Source: Ahrensia sp. | GTDB lineage: Bacteria; Pseudomonadota; Alphaproteobacteria; Rhizobiales; Rhizobiaceae | Length of the DNA: 5,583 nt | Assembly (NCBI GenBank): GCA_003233475.1 | Contig: QILU01000063.1 | Location: 1 to 5,583, forward strand | Direction of reading: 5' to 3' | In this document: piece by piece, positions 1 through 5,583 of the stretch | Position numbering within the stretch: the stretch's first letter is position 1 | How the letters are laid out: every line of letters starts with the position of its first letter | Position numbers and translations under genes: made by a program | The notes under the pieces: model-generated | Database searches by the model: none | Told to the model about the DNA's origin: nothing | What the model saw: only the letters and a program-made list of their open reading frames with translations

Positions 1-1167
1 GGCGAAGCTATTATTCGCCGCGATGAGTTGATCCCGCGTGAAACGTATCGTTATGGCGACCGCGTTCGCGCTTATATTTATGACGTGCGCCGGGAACAGC
101 GCGGCCCGCAAATATTTCTGTCCCGCACCCACCCGCAATTCATGGCAAAACTGTTTCAGATGGAAGTGCCGGAGATTTACGATGGGATAATTGAAATTCG
201 CTCGGTTGCCCGCGATCCCGGCTCCCGCGCAAAAATTGCTGTTATTTCAAATGACACTTCCATTGACCCGGTGGGTGCCTGTGTTGGTATGCGCGGTTCA
301 CGCGTGCAGGCAGTTGTAGGCGAGCTACAAGGCGAAAAAATTGACATCATCCCATGGTCGCCGGATGCGGCCGGATTTATCGTCAACGCCTTGCAACCTG
401 CTGAAGTGGCCAAGGTGGTTTTGGACGAAGAAAAGGAACGCATTGAAGTTGTGGTGCCCGATGAACAGCTTTCCCTGGCCATTGGCCGTCGCGGGCAAAA
501 CGTGCGCCTTGCGTCTCAACTAACCGGTTGGGATATTGATATTCTGACCGAAGAAGAAGAATCCGGCCGCCGTCAGGAAGAGTTTAAGGCTAACACAGAT
601 ATATTTGCCAAAGCCCTCAACGTGGATGAAATGGTGGCTCAACTTTTGGCTTCAGAAGGGTTCTCGGAGCTTGAAGAAGTTGCCTATGTGGATTCAGACG
701 AAATTGCTATGATCGAGGGTTTTGATGATGAAACCGCCGGTGAATTGCAGGAACGCGCCAAAGAATATCTGGAAAAACAGGAGCAGGAACTTGACGAGGA
801 GCGTAAGGCTCTTGGGGTTAATGATGATATGAAACAGGTGCCCGGAATGACCACAAAAATGATGGTCGCCCTCGGGAAATCTGATGATGGGATTAAAACA
901 CTTGAAGATTTTGCCGGATGTATTGCCGATGATCTGATTGGCTGGAACGAACGCAAGGATGGTGAAGTTACCCGTCACAAAGGTATATTGGATGGATTTG
1001 ATATTTCCCGCGTGATAGCCGATGAAATGATCATGGCCGCACGTATGACTGCGGGTTGGGTCACGGAAGAAGATTTGAACCCGCCGGAGCCTGAAGTTGA
1101 AGAAGAGGTTGTTGAAGAAGATACCCGTGCAGCGGTGGTAAATGTGATCGAAGATACAACCGTTTAA
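1..1167 (+). CDS. nusA: Transcription termination/antitermination factor NusA, 5'-truncated by window edge
   Basis: NusA binds RNA polymerase and nascent RNA in the cytoplasm and modulates pausing, termination and rRNA antitermination. The frame is open from base 1, so the gene begins upstream; 388 codons plus a TAA stop are present, and roughly the first 130-150 residues (the polymerase-binding N-terminal domain and the start of S1) are missing. Numbering from the window edge, residues 1-45 are the end of the S1 domain (ending QIFLSRTHP). KH1 follows with GMRGSR at 96-101, then KH2 with [11 protein letters not shown] starting near 162. Two helix-hairpin-helix-like acidic repeats follow at about 195-255 and 265-350, and the protein ends in a Glu/Val-rich acidic tail. 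This domain order is typical of proteobacterial NusA with C-terminal repeats. The TTG at 28 lies inside the S1 domain and is not the start. It is the first gene of the visible nusA-infB-rbfA-truB cluster, 23 bases ahead of ylxR. Identity is secure. Confidence 0.97.
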   Translation, partial: GEAIIRRDELIPRETYRYGDRVRAYIYDVRREQRGPQIFLSRTHPQFMAKLFQMEVPEIYDGIIEIRSVARDPGSRAKIAVISNDTSIDPVGACVGMRGSRVQAVVGELQGEKIDIIPWSPDAAGFIVNALQPAEVAKVVLDEEKERIEVVVPDEQLSLAIGRRGQNVRLASQLTGWDIDILTEEEESGRRQEEFKANTDIFAKALNVDEMVAQLLASEGFSELEEVAYVDSDEIAMIEGFDDETAGELQERAKEYLEKQEQELDEERKALGVNDDMKQVPGMTTKMMVALGKSDDGIKTLEDFAGCIADDLIGWNERKDGEVTRHKGILDGFDISRVIADEMIMAARMTAGWVTEEDLNPPEPEVEEEVVEEDTRAAVVNVIEDTTV

Positions 1168-1190
1168 GCGCAGAAACATCGGGTGAGGTA

Positions 1191-1796
1191 ATGGATGATC
1201 CAATGGTGGAACGAACATGCATTGTCACCCGTAAGGTGTTTGCACCTGAGGAGCTAATCCGCTTTGTTGCGGGCCCGCAGAACCAGGTGGTGCCGGACAT
1301 TAAACTTGTATTACCCGGGCGGGGGGTCTGGGTGCACTCACGCAAAAGCCTGGTGAAAGAGGCTGCAAATAAAGGAGCTTTTGCCCGGGGGTTAAAAACT
1401 CAGGTGAAGGCCGATCCGCAGATCGCCGCTTTGGTGGAAGATCTATTGAAACAACAGGCGTTAGGGGCATTAGGCTTTGCCCGCAAAGCCGGTGAATGTG
1501 TACTTGGTTCGGGTAAGGTGGAGGGGTCTATCCGGGCAGGAAAAGCAATAGCTATCTTACACGCTCAAGATGGTGCAGAAGATGGACTAAGAAAGCTTTC
1601 TCAAGCCGCATTTGCGGTGCATCGGGATGGCGGACGCAAAATAAATATCTGGCGCGAGTTTACAAGCGACGAAATGAATTTGGCATTAGGCGCAACAAAT
1701 GTAATACACGCTTCATTACTGGAAGGCGGCGCGGCGCGAAATTGTTTGCGCCATGTCGCCGGACTGGAAAAATACCGTGAAATGGAGACATCCTGA
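1191..1796 (+). CDS. YlxR-family (DUF448) / L7Ae-like fusion RNA-binding protein
   Basis: The 201-residue product fuses two small predicted RNA-binding modules. Residues about 7-75 are YlxR/DUF448-like: ERTCIVTRK at 7-15 and the family signature GRGVWV at 43-48. Residues about 86-190 resemble the ribosomal L7Ae/L30e fold: LGFARKAGECVLGSGKVE at 94-111, and an end containing LALGATNVIHASL. In Firmicutes the two modules are separate genes (ylxR, ylxQ) between nusA and infB; the fused form at this place is familiar in Alphaproteobacteria. Its role is inferred as RNA binding linked to translation or transcription, with no proven substrate. Start choice: ATG 1191 follows a GGTGAGG-like purine stretch (1182-1188) at very short spacing. 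An in-frame ATG at 1203, with GGATGA (1193-1198) ahead of it, is a plausible alternative and would remove only four residues before the conserved region. The stop TGA at 1794-1796 overlaps an ATG at 1796. Confidence 0.93.
   Translation: MDDPMVERTCIVTRKVFAPEELIRFVAGPQNQVVPDIKLVLPGRGVWVHSRKSLVKEAANKGAFARGLKTQVKADPQIAALVEDLLKQQALGALGFARKAGECVLGSGKVEGSIRAGKAIAILHAQDGAEDGLRKLSQAAFAVHRDGGRKINIWREFTSDEMNLALGATNVIHASLLEGGAARNCLRHVAGLEKYREMETS
1784..1787 (+). promoter_or_regulatory. Shine-Dalgarno-like GGAG ahead of the 1796 ATG
   Basis: GGAG lies inside the last codons of the YlxR/L7Ae gene, eight bases before the ATG at 1796 that overlaps its stop codon. Spacing and sequence are good for ribosome binding. 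It is notable because this ATG opens only an 11-codon frame, not infB, whose start is 100 bases further on. The match could be chance. Confidence 0.4.
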
Positions 1797-1831
1797 TGGA
1801 TGCCGAAAACAAAGCAGAAAAGTCGCGATAA
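1796..1831 (+). CDS. Possible 11-codon leader ORF between ylxR and infB
   Basis: ATG 1796 overlaps the upstream TGA (TGATG arrangement) and has a GGAG eight bases ahead, giving a predicted peptide MDAENKAEKSR ending at TAA 1829-1831. That stop overlaps another ATG (1831), which opens a 5-codon frame to TGA 1846-1848. That in turn overlaps an ATG at 1845, which opens a 13-codon frame to TAA 1884-1886, just before infB. The same frame as the 11-mer, read past its single TAA, stays open with a hydrophilic Glu/Lys/Asn-rich sequence until TGA 1901-1903, inside the infB start region. It may be a leader used for translational coupling, the remains of a 35-codon ORF broken by one stop, or chance in a short spacer. 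I recognise no family and assign no function. Confidence 0.25.
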   Translation: MDAENKAEKSR

Positions 1832-1895
1832 TGCGAGATCAACAATGAGACCGGCCCCGAACAACCAAAGGGGGTCAAAAAGGTAAAGAACGTAA

Positions 1896-4265
1896 ATGAG
1901 TGATACGAATTCGGGCGATGACAACAACGCAAGCCCAGCGCCACGCAAGACTTTGTCTTTGCGGCCTCGCGGCGGCACTGGCACTGTCAAACAAAGTTTC
2001 TCCCACGGGCGAAGCAACAATGTTGTGGTGGAAACCAAAAAACGGCGTATCGTAAAGCCGGGGGAAGAAAAATCAGTTTTCGCCCCGAAAACGGAATCCG
2101 TTACCCCTTCTCCGCCAAAGGAAGATGTGGCTGTTCCAAAATCGGATGTATCAAATACCTTGCCTGAAGGCGATCTTTCTTCCGGTGAAATGGATGCCCG
2201 TACCCGCGCCCTGGAAGAAGCCAAAGTTCGCGACGTTACAGATGCAAAAAATGCTGCTGAAGAAGCTGAACGTCGTTCTAACGAAGATGCGGCCACCCGT
2301 GCGACCCGTGAAGCTGCCGAGGCAGTAGCAGCAATTGAAGCAGAGAAAAAAACCGCTGTAGATGCAGCCAATGCGCAAGCCGATGAGGAAGCCGCACGAA
2401 TTGCGGCTGCCGATGCTTCTGCAGCAGTTGCCGCCGCTGACCCGGACGCGTTAAAAAAATCAAATGCCCCCATGCGTGCAGTTGAACGCCCCAAAGAAAC
2501 TCCCAAACCTTCACGCCCGAAAGTTGGCGACAACCGCCGCCGCACTAAACTTACCTTGGGCAATGCATTGAATGCCAACACCGAGCGTTCCCGCTCACTT
2601 GCTTCCATGCGTCGCCAGCGCGAAAAACAAAAACGTTCTCAAAACACCGGCCCGCGCGAAAAGGTTATGCGCGAGGTTGTCATCCCCGATTCAATCACCA
2701 TTGCCGAACTCGCCAACCGCATGAGCGAGCGATCAGTTGATGTGGTTAAGTTCCTGATGGACCAGGGTCAGATGATGAAACCTGACGACATAATTGATTC
2801 CGATTTAGCGCAATTGATCACCGAAGAAATGGGCCACACGGTGGTGCGCGTTTCTGAAGCCGACGTGGAAATTGTTAAAAGCATTGAGGACAAACCAGAA
2901 GATTTGCTGGTTCGGCCGCCGGTTGTCACGATTATGGGCCATGTGGATCACGGCAAAACCTCCCTGTTGGATAAAATTCGTAAATCCAAGGTGGCGGATG
3001 GCGAAGCCGGTGGAATTACCCAACACATTGGTGCGTATCAAATTGAAAAAAACGACAAGAAAATTACTTTTCTCGACACCCCCGGGCACGAAGCGTTCAC
3101 CGCCATGCGGGCCCGCGGTGCCCAGGCAACTGATATAGCCATTTTGGTGGTTGCGGCCGATGACAGTGTTATGCCGCAAACCATCGAATCCATCAAACAC
3201 GCCAAGGCCGCCGAAGTTCCGATTATTGTTGCCATCAACAAAATGGATGTGACCGGCGCTGATGCCCAAAAAGTTCGTCAAGAACTGCTGCAACACGAAA
3301 TATTTGTGGAAAGCATGGGCGGTGAAGTGCTTGATGTTGAAGTATCCGCCAAAACCGGAGACGGCATTGACGATCTTCTTGATGCCATCAACCTGCAGTC
3401 GGAATTGTTGGAACTGAAAGCCAATCCAAACCGCCCGGCAGAGTGTGTTGTTATTGAAGCCAAACTGGAAGAAGGCCGCGGCTCCGTTGCAACGGCAATT
3501 GTACAAACTGGCACGCTGCATGTGGGTGATATCATTGTTGCCGGCACCGAATGGGGCCGGGCACGGGCTCTGCTCGACGACCATGGCAAACAAATGAAAT
3601 CCGCCGGCCCTTCAACCCCGGTTGAAATTCTGGGCCTGTCCGGCGCGCCTTCTGCCGGTGATACAATTAATGTGGTGGAAGATGAATCCCGCGCTCGCGA
3701 GATTGCTGAATACCGCGAACGCAAATCCCGGGATCTGGCCGAGGCCGCATCTGCCGGCCAGCGCGGTTCCCTTGAACAAATGATGAGCAACCTGAAGGCC
3801 AAAGGAGCATCCATCGCACCTCTGGTGATCAAAGCCGACACCAAAGGTTCTGTCGAAGCAATCAATGCCTCCCTTGATGGGTTGGGCACCGAGGAAGTCC
3901 AGGCCCGTGTTATCCATTCAGGTGTTGGTGGCATCACCGAAGCCCTCGCCATTGCTTCTGAAACCCCGGTCATCGCATTTAATGTGCGTGCCAATAAGCA
4001 GGCGCAGGCGCTGGCCAAACGTGAAGGCATTGAAATCCGCTATTATTCGATTATTTACAATCTGATTGATGATGTGAAAGGTACGCTTTCCGGTATGCTG
4101 GCACCGGAACGGCGCGAAACCTTCATCGGATACGCCGAAATCAAAGAACTTTTCAGCCATTCAAAAATTGGCAAAATTGCCGGCTGTCTTGTCACCGAGG
4201 GCCATGTGGAACGCGGCATGGGAGTGCGGCTGTTGCGTGAAGATGTTGTGATCCGTGATCCATGA
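1896..4265 (+). CDS. infB: Translation initiation factor IF-2, C-terminally truncated by a frameshift
   Basis: IF2 is the GTPase that delivers fMet-tRNA to the 30S subunit and promotes subunit joining. ATG 1896 is fixed by an in-frame TAA directly before it (1893-1895); a weak AAAGG lies at 1879-1883. Residues 1-50 carry the alphaproteobacterial N-terminus with FSHGR-type and KKRR motifs. About 80-215 is Ala/Glu/Lys-rich, probably helical, and about 258-320 is the IF2_N module. The G domain has G1 GHVDHGKTS 348-356, G2 GGITQH from 372, G3 DTPGH 394-398, G4 NKMD 448-451 and G5 SAKT 484-487. Domain II spans about 510-615, domain III about 620-715, and C2 starts near 720. The frame breaks inside C2: a duplicated GTGATCC (4248-4261) changes the expected ending VVIHEGEL into VIRDP and a TGA, giving 789 residues. 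Without the duplication the protein would be 838 residues, normal for the family. The part lost belongs to the initiator-tRNA-binding domain, so a true truncation should be severely harmful. Identity is certain; the reality of the frameshift is not. Confidence 0.95.
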   Translation: MSDTNSGDDNNASPAPRKTLSLRPRGGTGTVKQSFSHGRSNNVVVETKKRRIVKPGEEKSVFAPKTESVTPSPPKEDVAVPKSDVSNTLPEGDLSSGEMDARTRALEEAKVRDVTDAKNAAEEAERRSNEDAATRATREAAEAVAAIEAEKKTAVDAANAQADEEAARIAAADASAAVAAADPDALKKSNAPMRAVERPKETPKPSRPKVGDNRRRTKLTLGNALNANTERSRSLASMRRQREKQKRSQNTGPREKVMREVVIPDSITIAELANRMSERSVDVVKFLMDQGQMMKPDDIIDSDLAQLITEEMGHTVVRVSEADVEIVKSIEDKPEDLLVRPPVVTIMGHVDHGKTSLLDKIRKSKVADGEAGGITQHIGAYQIEKNDKKITFLDTPGHEAFTAMRARGAQATDIAILVVAADDSVMPQTIESIKHAKAAEVPIIVAINKMDVTGADAQKVRQELLQHEIFVESMGGEVLDVEVSAKTGDGIDDLLDAINLQSELLELKANPNRPAECVVIEAKLEEGRGSVATAIVQTGTLHVGDIIVAGTEWGRARALLDDHGKQMKSAGPSTPVEILGLSGAPSAGDTINVVEDESRAREIAEYRERKSRDLAEAASAGQRGSLEQMMSNLKAKGASIAPLVIKADTKGSVEAINASLDGLGTEEVQARVIHSGVGGITEALAIASETPVIAFNVRANKQAQALAKREGIEIRYYSIIYNLIDDVKGTLSGMLAPERRETFIGYAEIKELFSHSKIGKIAGCLVTEGHVERGMGVRLLREDVVIRDP
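4248..4261 (+). repeat. 7-bp perfect tandem duplication (GTGATCC x2) causing the infB frameshift
   Basis: Two adjacent identical copies of GTGATCC occupy 4248-4254 and 4255-4261. Because seven is not a multiple of three, the second copy shifts the infB frame. Removing either copy rejoins codons for VVI directly to [11 protein letters not shown], which is the well-known IF2 C-terminal sequence. The repeat is therefore the exact lesion. Replication slippage or an assembly/read error could each produce it. Confidence 0.9.
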
Positions 4266-4419
4266 AGGTGAACTGTCTACCCTCAAGCGCTTCAAGGATG
4301 AGGTGGACAGCGTCAGTTCCGGTACCGAGTGCGGTATGGCATTCAAGAATTATCAGGATATGCACACGGGCGATGTCATCGAGTGCTTCACCGTGGAGAT
4401 GATTGAGCGCAGCTTGTAA
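4262..4419 (+). pseudogene. infB: Out-of-frame 3' end of infB (last 52 codons of IF-2 domain C2)
   Basis: In the frame one base ahead of the upstream infB frame, bases from 4261 to the TAA at 4417-4419 encode 52 residues starting [15 protein letters not shown]. They include the conserved ECGMAF and [12 protein letters not shown] segments and end IERSL. This is the complete end of IF2 domain IV (C2), which contacts the formyl-methionyl end of initiator tRNA. No further stop or indel is visible, so the segment looks unworn, which argues for a very recent mutation or a data error rather than long decay. The ATG at 4262 overlaps the premature TGA but opens a third frame, so reinitiation there would not make this peptide. 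Confidence 0.85.
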
Positions 4420-4455
4420 GCGCAAAATTTTCCACTGTTAATTTCCCCCTCCCTT

Positions 4456-4486
4456 CCCCGGTTTTGGTCTTCAGCTTAGACCGGGG
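4456..4486 (+). promoter_or_regulatory. Bulged GC-rich hairpin in the infB-rbfA spacer
   Basis: GGTCT (4466-4470) pairs with AGACC (4478-4482) around a seven-base loop. The flanking CCCC (4456-4459) can extend the stem with GGGG (4483-4486), leaving GGTTTT as a bulge. Alternatively CCCCGGT (4456-4462) pairs directly with ACCGGGG (4480-4486), so two exclusive folds share the right arm. No T-run follows, so it does not look like an intrinsic terminator. It ends 12 bases before the rbfA ribosome-binding site and could affect rbfA translation, partial termination or RNA processing. The function is inference only; the rest of the spacer (4420-4509) shows nothing recognisable. Confidence 0.4.
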
Positions 4487-4498
4487 CAGGCAAGCATC

Positions 4499-4502
4499 AG
4501 GG
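4499..4502 (+). promoter_or_regulatory. rbfA ribosome-binding site (AGGG)
   Basis: AGGG lies seven bases ahead of ATG 4510, a standard Shine-Dalgarno position, and supports that start for rbfA. Confidence 0.65.
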
Positions 4503-4509
4503 TCAACCC

Positions 4510-4923
4510 ATGAGCAAATCGAAAGCCCCCTCCCAGCGCCAATTGCGTGTCGGCGAACTCGTGCGCCATGCCCTGACCGAAGTACTGGCCCGCGAAACTC
4601 TTGCCGATCCGGTGCTAACCGGGCAACTGATTTCGGTCACCGAAGTGCGCATGTCACCTGATCTGAAAATTGCCACTTGCTTTATTTCTCCCTTTGGGGG
4701 CCGAAAGAAAAACGGCAAGGGAAAAAGCGACGCAGGATCCATTTGTAAAGCGCTGGCAAAACAATCCAAACTCATCCGGGCCAAGGTATCCCCCTTGCTG
4801 AAACAAATGAAGTCAATTCCAAGCTTTCGTTTCCTCGAAGACACAAGCTTTGAAAACTACGCCAAGATAGACCGCCTGTTGCGCAGCGATGCCGTTCAGC
4901 AGGACATCGCCCGAGAAAACTAG
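4510..4923 (+). CDS. rbfA: 30S ribosome-binding factor RbfA
   Basis: RbfA is a small KH-fold protein that binds free 30S subunits and helps mature the 5' end of 16S rRNA, also aiding cold adaptation. The product is 137 residues, close to the usual length. Recognisable elements are an N-terminal helix with RVGELVRHALTEVL (13-26), the strand VTEVRMSPDLKIATCFIS (43-60), and a C-terminal helix plus strand with SFRFLEDTSFENYAKIDRLL (105-124). A basic Gly/Lys-rich loop (GGRKKNGKGK, 63-72) sits where many homologues have a shorter turn. ATG 4510 is preceded by AGGG at a good distance. It sits between infB and truB as in most proteobacteria, with 90 bases to the infB end and three to truB. The TAG stop is in the same frame as truB. 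Confidence 0.95.
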   Translation: MSKSKAPSQRQLRVGELVRHALTEVLARETLADPVLTGQLISVTEVRMSPDLKIATCFISPFGGRKKNGKGKSDAGSICKALAKQSKLIRAKVSPLLKQMKSIPSFRFLEDTSFENYAKIDRLLRSDAVQQDIAREN

Positions 4924-4926
4924 AAT

Positions 4927-5583
4927 ATGGCGCGGAAGAAAAAAGGCCGGGCGGTTTCCGGTTGGCTGGTGCTTGATAAGCCCTATGAGTTGGGCTCCAC
5001 CCAGGCGGTGGGCAAAATCCGCTGGCTGTTCAACGCACAAAAAGCGGGCCATGCAGGAACCCTCGATCCCCTCGCTACCGGCGTGTTGCCAATCGCTTTG
5101 GGGGAAGCCACCAAAACCGTCCCCTTTGTAACCGACGGGGAAAAAGCCTACCGCTTCACCGTGCGCTGGGGGGTGCAAACCAACACCGATGACAAAGAAG
5201 GTGAGACGATTGCGTCCAGCAAGCTGCGCCCGTTGCAACACCAAATCGAAGAGATTTTGCCTCAGTTCACCGGTGACATCCAACAAATCCCCCCGGCGTT
5301 TTCCGCCATAAAAATTGATGGCAAACGGGCCTATGCCGAGGCGCGCGCGGGTAGGGAGCTACAATTACAACCCCGCACAGTTTCCATCCATACATTTGAA
5401 CTTATCGAGTGCCCGGATGCGGATTGTACAGTTTTTGAAATCACCTGCGGCAAGGGAACCTATGTTCGCGCCCTGGCCCGTGATATGGGCCGGGTTCTTG
5501 GCTGCTATGGCCATATCGCCGCTCTGCGCCGCACCTTTGTGGAACCCTTCGAAGAAGCCGATAGCGTGAGCCTCAAAACACTC
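4927..5583 (+). CDS. truB: tRNA pseudouridine(55) synthase TruB, cut by the right window edge
   Basis: TruB converts uridine 55 of the tRNA T-loop to pseudouridine. The frame runs open from ATG 4927 to the last base (219 codons); members of this family are usually around 300 residues, so roughly a quarter is missing at the C-terminus. The catalytic Asp is residue 47 in [13 protein letters not shown] (40-52). Further family marks are GWLVLDKP (12-19), KAYRF with Tyr75 (73-77), [16 protein letters not shown] (121-136) and [11 protein letters not shown] (176-186). The usual motif after DKP (often GMTST) reads ELGST here, still within family variation. The start follows the rbfA TAG by one codon (AAT), and the in-frame TAG prevents a longer N-terminus. 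Only a weak GAGAA precedes it, which suggests translation coupled to rbfA. The KKK-rich start (residues 4-6) is probably RNA-contacting or disordered. Confidence 0.96.
   Translation, partial: MARKKKGRAVSGWLVLDKPYELGSTQAVGKIRWLFNAQKAGHAGTLDPLATGVLPIALGEATKTVPFVTDGEKAYRFTVRWGVQTNTDDKEGETIASSKLRPLQHQIEEILPQFTGDIQQIPPAFSAIKIDGKRAYAEARAGRELQLQPRTVSIHTFELIECPDADCTVFEITCGKGTYVRALARDMGRVLGCYGHIAALRRTFVEPFEEADSVSLKTL

Noticed and set aside
28..30. TTG as the nusA start
   Set aside because: The S1-domain sequence continues in frame upstream to base 1, so the TTG is an internal Leu codon.
1601..2608. Long minus-strand open frame (335 codons)
   Set aside because: It lies opposite the 3' end of ylxR and the Ala/Glu-rich N-terminal part of infB; its Ser/Ala/Arg-rich translation is the mirror of that codon bias and has no recognisable domain.
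2805..3593. Minus-strand open frame of 262 codons
   Set aside because: It is antisense to the IF2 G domain and domain II, whose protein motifs are unmistakable on the plus strand; the translation shows no family features.
4456..4486. Intrinsic terminator after infB
   Set aside because: A GC-rich stem is present but no T-run follows it, and the downstream genes belong to the same cluster.
4813..5286. Minus-strand open frame of 157 codons across the rbfA/truB junction
   Set aside because: It covers parts of two clear plus-strand genes and has no domain or ribosome-binding site that I can support.
1..5583. Mobile elements, CRISPR arrays, tRNA or rRNA genes, or a novel accessory system
   Set aside because: No inverted terminal repeats, spaced direct repeats, RNA-gene motifs or foreign-looking genes were seen; all five genes are conserved housekeeping genes in their usual order.

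Overview
The window is one run of plus-strand genes from a bacterial transcription/translation cluster: nusA (3' part), ylxR-L7Ae fusion gene, infB, rbfA and truB (5' part). Gene order, the fused YlxR/L7Ae protein of about 200 residues, the NusA C-terminal repeats and the IF2 N-terminus (a Ser-His-Gly-Arg motif followed by a basic stretch) all point to an alphaproteobacterium. Base composition looks moderate (about half G+C by eye). I cannot name a genus.

Layout: bases 1-1167 encode the S1 end, both KH domains and both C-terminal helical repeats of NusA; its N-terminal domain lies upstream of the window. After 23 bases comes the YlxR/L7Ae RNA-binding protein (1191-1796). A 99-base spacer (1797-1895) follows, containing a chain of tiny overlapping reading frames. 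infB starts at 1896. A 90-base spacer with a bulged hairpin (4420-4509) separates infB from rbfA (4510-4923), and truB starts three bases after the rbfA stop and runs off the right edge. No gene is supported on the minus strand, and no stretch over 300 bases lacks a gene.

The products work together in ribosome production and use. NusA acts on RNA polymerase during elongation, termination and rRNA antitermination. IF2 brings initiator tRNA to the ribosome. RbfA matures the 30S subunit. TruB makes pseudouridine 55 in tRNA. The YlxR/L7Ae protein is a predicted RNA binder. Close spacing and shared strand suggest a single transcript.

The most notable observation is that infB, normally essential, is frameshifted near its 3' end. 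A perfect 7-base tandem duplication (4248-4261) puts the IF2 frame into a stop at 4263-4265. The missing 52 C-terminal residues are intact in the +1 frame up to 4419. A sequencing or assembly error is the simplest explanation, with a recent real mutation as the alternative. Apart from this I see a conventional housekeeping operon and no undescribed system.
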